Shown: positions 7,508 to 14,101 of the stretch, piece by piece
How the letters are laid out: every line of letters starts with the position of its first letter
How positions within the stretch are numbered: the stretch's first letter is position 1
Notes under the pieces: model-generated
Told to the model about the DNA's origin: nothing
Seen by the model: the letters and a program-made list of their open reading frames with translations, nothing else
Databases searched by the model: none
Source: CAZPEV01 sp964585635
GTDB lineage: Bacteria > Zixibacteria > MSB-5A5 > GN15 > JAAZOE01
DNA: 14,101 bases
Direction: 5' to 3'
NCBI GenBank assembly: GCA_964585635.1
Contig: CAZPEV010000081.1
Coordinates: 1-14,101, forward strand
Position numbers and translations under genes: made by a program

Positions 7508-7670
7508 TTCTCTATCTCCTGGGCAGGAAGGTTACCCAATTCTATAGGCTGAGATTGTGCGCCTTGACATCACAAGCATTTCATTCGAACTGAATTACAC
7601 CCCGCCTATCACCACATTTCACGGCCAAAGCCATCAGTCACGCATAAGCTGCATATTGCTGTTATCCACT

Positions 7671-8573
7671 CTATCCTGGCATGGCCACTTGTTGGGCAAC
7701 ATGAATAAATGCATTGCCCTCTTGGTTTTCAATGATCTTAATAGCCATAGTCGCACCCAAAGTATGGATACACATGTGGTGCACCGATAACACGGCGTCC
7801 TGCAAGTCCGGCGTATCTTCCATAAGCGTAATGTTAAGACCTATCCTTTTACAGTATTCAAATGAGAGGTGACGGGCATGCGATTTGGTCACTGCGTGAT
7901 CACTGAGTCCTTTTACTATTTCTGGGACTCCCGCCTGAGCTTCCGGGTTATTTTCGAACATGCCGCTCTGCAGCCATTGTGTCACCATCTCATTTGTCCA
8001 AGCAATGACCTTCTCACATTCCCCGACGAAGGCCGGTGGGTACTTGGCCACCATCGCCTGCACAACGGGCAGGCAAACTGGATCGCGCCTAGCAATATCG
8101 AGCGCCCGTTGGAATTCCTCGAGCACGCCATGAGCAGGAATTCCATTGAACTGGGGATCTATGGGGCCAAGGCTGGATTGCTTACCCATAACAATCTCGC
8201 GGCAGGCGCAGGCAATCTGGGTACCGGCAGATAGAGCGATTTGCGGGATGATGGCGCGAATATTGGTTCCGAACATTGAGCGAAGATAATCAACCAAGGA
8301 TTCGGTTGCGGCAGTGTCACCGCCCGGCGTATGAAGGATAAGATCAAGTCCTTTACTGCGGTCGAGTTTGTGTATGGCATTCATAAATCCATTCTTATCC
8401 GCATCATTTACTTCCAAGCCTTGGATGCCACGCTTCTGAAGCCAACCAGAATAGTAAACAATCACGTTGCGGCCTGTGATGTCTGCAAGTTGTCTGATGT
8501 ATTTGCGTCGGAACAAATCATGTATGCTTCCGCTTTTCTTGATTTCCTCATGTAGTTGGCCCCAGTCAGGCAT
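7671..8573 (-). CDS. SDH-family (ClpP/SppA-fold) serine proteinase
   Basis: The protein has 300 residues without signal peptide or membrane span. The Clp/crotonase fold is clear: LDLILHTPGGDTAATESLV (76-94) supplies the oxyanion region. IIPQIALSAGTQIA (108-121) carries the likely nucleophile S115, and MGKQSSLGPIDPQF (129-142) carries conserved D139. This matches the serine dehydrogenase proteinase family (SDH_sah), cytosolic or membrane-associated ClpP-class peptidases of largely unknown substrates. The remaining catalytic partner cannot be assigned by eye. Start 8573 rather than 8618 is supported by GGAGG six to ten bases upstream and by an 8-base overlap with the stop of the preceding small gene, implying translational coupling. 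The pYEATS membrane protein lies downstream. Confidence 0.82.
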   Translation of the reverse strand: MPDWGQLHEEIKKSGSIHDLFRRKYIRQLADITGRNVIVYYSGWLQKRGIQGLEVNDADKNGFMNAIHKLDRSKGLDLILHTPGGDTAATESLVDYLRSMFGTNIRAIIPQIALSAGTQIACACREIVMGKQSSLGPIDPQFNGIPAHGVLEEFQRALDIARRDPVCLPVVQAMVAKYPPAFVGECEKVIAWTNEMVTQWLQSGMFENNPEAQAGVPEIVKGLSDHAVTKSHARHLSFEYCKRIGLNITLMEDTPDLQDAVLSVHHMCIHTLGATMAIKIIENQEGNAFIHVAQQVAMPG

Positions 8574-8760
8574 TCTCCACCTCCGACTTCTGTATGGGCA
8601 CTGTGTATGATTGTGCACTCATAAAGATGGCTTCAAGATTTTCCATTGGGGCGAGGGTGGCCAGATTAGCGAGATTTTTCAATTGATTGCGGACTTGAAT
8701 GTCTAGACCAAGTTCTTCGAACAGCGCACCAAGCCTCTGCGTATCCTCTTTATGCTCCAT
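8566..8760 (-). CDS. Small 64-aa helical protein, first gene of the protease cassette
   Basis: The protein is MEHKEDTQRLGALFEELG... (64 residues), predicted largely helical with regularly spaced leucines and no membrane span. No family is recognised. GGAGG lies five bases upstream of the ATG at 8760; a second in-frame ATG at 8763 is too close to it, and the TTG at 8787 lacks support. Its end overlaps the start of the SDH protease by eight bases, and the protease ribosome site lies inside this gene. The two are therefore expressed together. A role as adaptor, inhibitor or activator of the protease is speculation from position alone. Confidence 0.65.
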   Translation of the reverse strand: MEHKEDTQRLGALFEELGLDIQVRNQLKNLANLATLAPMENLEAIFMSAQSYTVPIQKSEVENA

Positions 8761-8763
8761 CAT

Positions 8764-9016
8764 TACCTCCGGCTGTGGTGAATCCAATAATGTATATGTC
8801 TATTTGCGTGGTATTTTAGAAGCAGCGGGGCTACCATGGGTGCCCTGCGTTGTTCCCTAATCATCCCCTTGCGGCTGCTTTATTAAGCGTCTGCCACCTT
8901 GGCATGACTGTACCCTCTAGGCCAATGTCAATAAATCCCGCAGGAGTAATATAGCAAAATCCAAACTAATAACAAGGGTCATTTTCACGCCGGAGATGCC
9001 GGCACACAATATAAAA
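8764..9016. other. Intergenic region between the protease cassette and a small membrane protein gene
   Basis: No gene is seen. On the minus strand, TATACATTATT near 8783-8796 could be a -10 region for the cassette, but a matching -35 box is not clear. Confidence 0.4.
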
Positions 9017-9037
9017 GGGTCGACCGAGGGTCGACCC
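9014..9037 (-). terminator. Rho-independent terminator, leftward
   Basis: GGGTCGACC and GGTCGACCC form a perfect 9-bp stem (9017-9037) around a 3-base loop. Read on the minus strand it is followed by TTTTATATT. On the plus strand the downstream bases are only GTTCTT. It lies 65 bases past the stop of the small membrane protein gene. Confidence 0.75.
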
Positions 9038-9101
9038 GTTCTTCCAGAATAGGAAAGGAGGGGGGAAACTTTTCCGTGTGCCTGCTTCGTGTCTCCTATC
9101 T

Positions 9102-9230
9102 TTATTGTCGTCTTTTCAGGAAAAAAGGTAAGGGCAAAACGATAAAAAGTACGATCACCCCTATCGCCACCCAATCTCCTATGGAATTAATCGCCATTCC
9201 CGCCAATCCTCCTGCTATCTGATTAGACAT
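9102..9230 (-). CDS. Tiny single-span membrane protein (42 aa, or 31 aa from 9197)
   Basis: A minus-strand frame encodes MSNQIAGGLAGMAINSIGDW followed by a hydrophobic span (VAIGVIVLFIVLPLPFFL) and the basic tail KRRQ. An in-frame stop seven codons upstream shows this is not the end of a longer gene. The start is uncertain: the ATG at 9230 has no ribosome site, while the internal ATG at 9197 has GCGGGA directly upstream and AGGAGG 10 bases upstream, which favours a 31-residue product. The basic tail implies a cytoplasmic C-terminus. A leftward terminator follows, supporting a short independent transcript. No family is recognised. Confidence 0.5.
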   Translation of the reverse strand: MSNQIAGGLAGMAINSIGDWVAIGVIVLFIVLPLPFFLKRRQ

Positions 9231-9371
9231 ACCAACCGTGCCGAAGGTTTATTCAATCTTGCCGGAGGGGAAAATCGGCCCGGAAGGCCGGCGACCGATC
9301 AACGGCCGGACGCATTTGGCGTCGGGGTCAGCCGGGCGGTCGGCATGGACGGATAAGTGATTGTAAATCAG

Positions 9372-9731
9372 CTATTTAAGCCCGTGATAGAGGGTAAAAT
9401 ACTTGATAGTGGTGGTGCTCATAACGTCAAAGGTGGTATTGAGCGTCACATAGGTTGGTTTGGAGACCGAGATCGAATGCCGGATCCGCTTCAGAGCAAA
9501 GCGGCACTCGCCTGATGGATCCGGGGTCGTACAGGAGAGATCGCCGTCATTATCGATGATGAGGTCGGCGCCGGGCAGCCGCGTGTCGGTCCCGCTGTCG
9601 GTTACCACGATAGTAACGTGCTGCAGGTCGACGGCGTCGGACCCGACGGTTTTTTCCTCGCAGGAATTGCAGAGAACGGCGGCAGTCATTGCCAATGCGG
9701 CCAGCGCCGCCGCTCGCAGATATCTGATCAT
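9372..9731 (-). CDS. Small predicted lipoprotein with carboxypeptidase-regulatory-like fold
   Basis: The protein has 119 residues. The N-terminus (MIRYLRAAALAALAMTAAVL) is a signal sequence leading to C21 and C24. LCNSC is not a perfect lipobox, but C24 followed by EEK is the likely lipidation site. The rest (VTIVVTDSGTDTRLPGADLIID, then GECRF and KPTYVTLNTTF) looks like a single beta-sandwich of the carboxypeptidase-regulatory/PEGA type, with two further cysteines. Start 9731 is chosen because purine-rich AAGGAGAGGGG precedes it; 9755 has none. It is divergent from coaX, with no functional link evident. Confidence 0.65.
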   Translation of the reverse strand: MIRYLRAAALAALAMTAAVLCNSCEEKTVGSDAVDLQHVTIVVTDSGTDTRLPGADLIIDNDGDLSCTTPDPSGECRFALKRIRHSISVSKPTYVTLNTTFDVMSTTTIKYFTLYHGLK

Positions 9732-9810
9732 GGTCTGACCCCTCTCCTTATGCATACGCCCCGATACCGGGTCTCCCCGCCCTCAATTCTGGGACGGATG
9801 GAGCGGCTCA

Positions 9811-9838
9811 ATCATGCAACCGAAACATAACGGGTCAA
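9811..9838 (-). promoter_or_regulatory. Possible promoter for the lipoprotein-like gene
   Basis: On the minus strand TTGACC (9838-9833) is followed after 16 bases by CATGAT, a weak -10. It would give a leader of roughly 75 bases. Confidence 0.3.
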
Positions 9839-9868
9839 TTGCCGTCCGGCAAGATATGATCGAGCCCC

Positions 9869-9897
9869 TTGACCCGGCGGCGGCCAGGCGGTATATT
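9869..9897 (+). promoter_or_regulatory. Sigma-70-type promoter of coaX (leaderless geometry)
   Basis: TTGACC (9869-9874), a 17-base spacer, and TATATT (9892-9897). The -10 box ends six bases before the coaX ATG, so transcription should start at or within a base or two of 9904. Confidence 0.65.
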
Positions 9898-9903
9898 TGA
9901 TCC

Positions 9904-10671
9904 ATGCTTCTGGCTATCGACATCGGCAACACCGACACCGTGGTCGGCCTCTTTGACCGGGAGAAGCTGGTCACGCATTTTCGGATAGCATCCACCCGGA
10001 ACCTGACCTCCGACGAGGCCGGGCTGACGGTTTCATCGCTTCTGGCGCACCATACCGGTAAGACGGCGTTGAAAATCGGCCGGGTGGCGGTCTGCTCGGT
10101 GGTGCCTCCCCTGACCGGCATATACGAGCGGATGGTACGGCGATACTTTGATCTCGAACCGTTGACGATCAGCTCGCGAGTCCGGCTGCCGTTTGCGGTT
10201 GCCTATACCGATCCCTCCGAGGTCGGCGCCGACCGGCTGGCCAACGCCGCCGCCGGTTTCGCCCGATACAAAAAGGGTATGGTGGTGGTCGACATCGGCA
10301 CCGCCACCACGTTCGACATAATTGCCGATAATGGCGACTACCTGGGCGGCCTGATCGCTCCCGGACCGCACACCGCGGCCGCCAATCTGACACAGAAGGC
10401 GGCGAGGCTGTTCGAGGTCAGAATCGAAAAACCGGCCGGTATTATCGGGAAGACGACCGCCGAGGCCCTCAAGTCGGGATTATATTATGGCACTATCGGC
10501 ATGATTGACAACATCTTAGGGGTGATTTTCAAGGACCTTGGACATCCGGTCCCGGTGGTCGCCACTGGCGGCGAGGCGGAAACCTTTGCCTCGGGGTCAA
10601 AATATATCGGCGAGGTGCTTCCGACGCTGACGCTTGAGGGAATCCGTATCATAACCGACTTCAACGCCTGA
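9904..10671 (+). CDS. coaX: Type III pantothenate kinase
   Basis: The protein has 255 residues, normal for CoaX. It phosphorylates pantothenate with ATP, the first step of coenzyme A synthesis, in the cytoplasm; type III enzymes need a monovalent cation. Visible motifs of the ASKHA fold are the phosphate-binding DIGNTDTVVG (6-15), SVVPPL (65-70), GADR (108-111) with catalytic D110, DIGTATTFD (130-137) with D130 at the cation site, GGLIAPG (148-154), and ATGGEA near the C-terminus. The ATG at 9904 begins directly with the first strand of the fold. No normal Shine-Dalgarno lies at the proper distance, and the promoter -10 box is six bases upstream, so the mRNA is probably leaderless. It is followed by groESL, which has its own promoter. 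Confidence 0.95.
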   Translation: MLLAIDIGNTDTVVGLFDREKLVTHFRIASTRNLTSDEAGLTVSSLLAHHTGKTALKIGRVAVCSVVPPLTGIYERMVRRYFDLEPLTISSRVRLPFAVAYTDPSEVGADRLANAAAGFARYKKGMVVVDIGTATTFDIIADNGDYLGGLIAPGPHTAAANLTQKAARLFEVRIEKPAGIIGKTTAEALKSGLYYGTIGMIDNILGVIFKDLGHPVPVVATGGEAETFASGSKYIGEVLPTLTLEGIRIITDFNA

Positions 10672-10745
10672 CAGGTTCGGGACAACCTTTTGTGGTTCAT
10701 AAGGGAACTTTCGCCCCGCAATGACGTTAAATGTGGAGAATTCGC

Positions 10746-10774
10746 TTGACAGATTTGGGGCGGTTTTTTTTATT
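10746..10774 (+). promoter_or_regulatory. Vegetative promoter of groESL
   Basis: A perfect TTGACA (10746-10751) is followed after 17 bases by TTTATT (10769-10774) at the end of a T-run. The expected start lies near 10781, just before the CIRCE operator, the standard arrangement for HrcA control. Confidence 0.75.
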
Positions 10775-10783
10775 AGCTGACTG

Positions 10784-10810
10784 TTAGCACTCGATCGGTT
10801 TGAGTGCTAA
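10784..10810 (+). promoter_or_regulatory. CIRCE operator (HrcA binding site)
   Basis: TTAGCACTC, nine bases, then GAGTGCTAA: a perfect match to the CIRCE consensus. HrcA binds this inverted repeat and represses groESL until heat shock. hrcA itself is not in the window. Confidence 0.97.
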
Positions 10811-10891
10811 TAAGCGAGAGATCGAAGAAGTCAACAATCTGAAAGAGATAGAACCAACGCGGCAACGCGTAAACTTAAGGAGGAGTACGTT

Positions 10892-11179
10892 ATGGCAATA
10901 AAACCATTGGCCGATCGGGTTCTGGTGAAGCCGATTGAGTCGGCGGAAGTCAAGAAGGGCGGGATTATCATTCCCGACACCGCCAAGGAAAAGCCGATGC
11001 AGGGCCAGGTCGTGGCCGTCGGCACCGGTCGTCAGACCGATGAAGGGAAGATCATCCCCATGACCGTCAAGAAGGGGGACAAGATTCTGTACGGCAAATA
11101 CTCCGGGACGGAGATTTCGGCGATCGATGAGGATTTGCTCATCATGCGCGAATCGGATGTTCTGGCGATCATTGAATAA
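10892..11179 (+). CDS. groES: Co-chaperonin GroES
   Basis: The protein has 95 residues, the normal length. It forms the heptameric lid of the GroEL folding chamber in the cytoplasm. PLADRVLVKP at the N-terminus, the mobile loop around KKGGIIIPDTAKEKP (21-35) that contacts GroEL, and GKYSGTEI near the C-terminus are all diagnostic. AAGGAGGAG lies seven bases before the ATG. It is the first gene of a CIRCE-controlled operon, with groEL starting 20 bases after its stop. The leader of about 110 bases carries CIRCE at its 5' end, so the operator is also transcribed. Confidence 0.98.
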   Translation: MAIKPLADRVLVKPIESAEVKKGGIIIPDTAKEKPMQGQVVAVGTGRQTDEGKIIPMTVKKGDKILYGKYSGTEISAIDEDLLIMRESDVLAIIE

Positions 11180-11199
11180 GCAGAGAGGAGATGACAGAA

Positions 11200-12837
<1,638 letters not shown>

Positions 12838-12875
12838 GCCGATTTCGGCGACGCATCATAGTATTGGTTTCACCA

Positions 12876-12907
12876 CGAGAGGGATCGGCGCAGTGCCATC
12901 CCTCTCG
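12876..12907 (+). terminator. Strong hairpin after groEL (terminator or attenuator)
   Basis: CGAGAGGGAT pairs perfectly with ATCCCTCTCG over 10 bp; inside, GGC and GCC pair around GCAGT. It is followed by TATTGCTTGG rather than a T-run, so termination may be partial. It ends 21 bases before the next start codon. Confidence 0.6.
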
Positions 12908-12928
12908 TATTGCTTGGAGGGGACAATT

Positions 12929-13840
12929 ATGGCAATATCCGAACTGCTTACCGAAGCGGCAAACCTGGCTGAAAAACATCACGAATCTGAATTGCATAGC
13001 AAGTTAATGGCCGCACGCAAGAAATACTTCCCGATCAAATCAAAGGAAAATATGGAAGATATTATGCAAAGAGTGGAATCGGCGGTCGACCAATTCCATT
13101 ATCCCAACAGCCTCTATGAGACTCGCACTCTTTGCCGCTGTTTTCTATCATCAATTTTTTCGATGATAAGAGCCGCATATGGTGTAGCCGAAATCAGAGA
13201 ATACATGGCGATCAATGTCCTTGCGCGGAGTATCGCAGAGCATATCATTGACTTGCGGTATATTGCACTCAAGAATGATAGACGAATGAATCGCCGTTTC
13301 ACGAATTACTATAAGTTGTCTCGATACTGGTATCGCGATTTCATCCAATATCGTAAAAATGATCTTCCCCGTATCGAATCTGAATATCGAGATTACGTTC
13401 TATCTGATTTTCAGGACGCAGTCGTAGACGCAGCTTTCCTTCCGCTCGTGTCAAATGCAGGATGGAAGCAAATAGACAAGTGTATTAAGGATCGCTACCG
13501 GCGAGGCTGGTCAGGACTTAGTTCAACTGCCCGTATTCGGGAAATTGAGGATATGCGCAGCCTTCCCATGTTTCAAGAAATTGTTCCTAGATGGTTCAAT
13601 TATATGTCCAGCTATACTCATCCAACTTCGTATAGCATTCCCCATTTCAATCTGGAGAACCAGTCATTTTCAGTTGCATATGATAAATCAAGAGCCCCTC
13701 TCATTGATCCCGAGGAGTTCCTCTATCTCGCTATCGACCTGACCATCGAATCATTTTGTATTAGCCTTGAAGAGGCCGAAAGCAAGGTCATAAATGACCT
13801 CTTCAGGAGACTGGTAGTGAAAGCGCGAGGATTGAATTGA
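12929..13840 (+). CDS. DUF5677-like protein, uncharacterised
   Basis: The protein has 303 residues and is mostly helical, without signal peptide. Resemblance to the DUF5677 family rests on its helical layout with the segments INVLARSIAEHIIDLRYIAL (about 91-110), YRRGWSGLS and SSYTHPTSYSIPHF. The family function is unknown. The frame is open back to 12758 inside groEL, but the ATG at 12929 has GGAGGGG six bases upstream and begins a normal helix. Base composition is clearly poorer in GC than groESL and codon choice differs, suggesting acquisition or a different origin. It lies behind the post-groEL hairpin and may receive read-through from groESL or use an unseen promoter. REP-like repeats follow. 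Confidence 0.55.
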   Translation: MAISELLTEAANLAEKHHESELHSKLMAARKKYFPIKSKENMEDIMQRVESAVDQFHYPNSLYETRTLCRCFLSSIFSMIRAAYGVAEIREYMAINVLARSIAEHIIDLRYIALKNDRRMNRRFTNYYKLSRYWYRDFIQYRKNDLPRIESEYRDYVLSDFQDAVVDAAFLPLVSNAGWKQIDKCIKDRYRRGWSGLSSTARIREIEDMRSLPMFQEIVPRWFNYMSSYTHPTSYSIPHFNLENQSFSVAYDKSRAPLIDPEEFLYLAIDLTIESFCISLEEAESKVINDLFRRLVVKARGLN

Positions 13841-13913
13841 AATCTCCGTGGATGGAGCACACCTTTGTTTCGTGCGCGGCGGTCGTCCCGAAGCGGGCGC
13901 GGTGTGTGGGAAT

Positions 13914-13938
13914 CCGGGCGCGGAAACCGCGCCCCTAC
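13914..13938 (+). repeat. REP-like palindrome, copy 1
   Basis: GGGCGCGG and CCGCGCCC pair around AAA (13916-13934), followed by CTAC. The 25 bases from 13914 are identical to those from 14077. Confidence 0.85.
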
Positions 13939-13999
13939 GCAGAATTCGGGTCAATACCAGGTGATAAATAATCCATTCGAGATTTATGCCATTCCATTC

Positions 14000-14023
14000 G
14001 TAGGGGCCGGGTTGCCCGGCCCG
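14000..14023 (-). repeat. REP-like palindrome, inverted variant copy
   Basis: GTAG precedes GGGCCGGG, loop TTG, CCCGGCCC. It has the same 8-bp stem, 3-base loop and GTAG/CTAC tag as the flanking copies, but in opposite orientation and with a different stem sequence. Confidence 0.8.
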
Positions 14024-14076
14024 TCCGAACCAACAACGACATCTAAGACCGCAGGCCCTGCCAAGGCAATCTCCCA

Positions 14077-14101
14077 CCGGGCGCGGAAACCGCGCCCCTA
14101 C
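14077..14101 (+). repeat. REP-like palindrome, copy 2 at window edge
   Basis: It is identical over 25 bases to the copy at 13914-13938: stem GGGCGCGG/CCGCGCCC, loop AAA, tail CTAC. The window ends exactly at the end of the tag, so the cluster may continue. Confidence 0.85.

Noticed and set aside
9245..9371. GC-rich inverted repeats between the tiny membrane protein and the lipoprotein-like gene
   Set aside because: Several short arms (GGCC, GACGC/GCGTC) are present, but there is no extended stem, T-run or tRNA-like fold; nothing could be assigned.

Overview
The window reads as chromosomal DNA of an uncultured Gram-negative-type bacterium. The supporting features are lipoprotein-like and signal-peptide proteins, a PEP-CTERM surface protein, a CIRCE-controlled groESL operon and a type III pantothenate kinase. 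The Ig-like C-terminal module of the amidase and the GTAGGGGC-type hairpin repeats at the right edge remind me of FCB-group candidate phyla such as Zixibacteria. That placement is inference only. No rRNA, tRNA, CRISPR array, transposase or integrase was found.

Left part (1-5308). A leftward two-gene operon starts at a good promoter near 2570. It encodes a secreted TolB-like beta-propeller protein followed, with a 4-base ATGA overlap, by a secreted N-acetylmuramoyl-L-alanine amidase that runs off the left edge. The amidase was found by reading the minus strand directly; it has an unusual Cys-rich insertion inside its zinc site. Next comes a leftward pair like E. coli yjdJ-yjdI (small GNAT enzyme, then a Fer4_19 plus CDGSH iron-sulfur protein), possibly preceded by an overlapping 50-codon ORF. 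A UlaG-like metallo-hydrolase with a lipoprotein-like N-terminus follows. Then comes a 620-base noncoding block that ends in a sigma-54-like promoter.

Middle (5309-9230). A PEP-CTERM protein gene with a textbook terminator faces a leftward DUF488 gene. Upstream of DUF488 is a leftward cassette of a 64-aa helical protein, an SDH-type (ClpP/SppA-fold) serine protease translationally coupled to it, and a membrane-anchored pYEATS-domain protein. This looks like an accessory, possibly defence-related, unit and is the most interesting part of the window. A tiny single-span membrane protein gene (31-42 aa) with its own minus-strand terminator lies beside it.

Right part (9372-14101). A small leftward lipoprotein-like gene is divergent from coaX, whose promoter geometry implies a leaderless mRNA. 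After coaX comes groES-groEL with a perfect CIRCE operator just downstream of a sigma-70-type promoter. A strong hairpin follows groEL, then a lower-GC gene for a DUF5677-like protein. The window ends in a cluster of three REP-like palindromes, two of them identical over 25 bases and one inverted.
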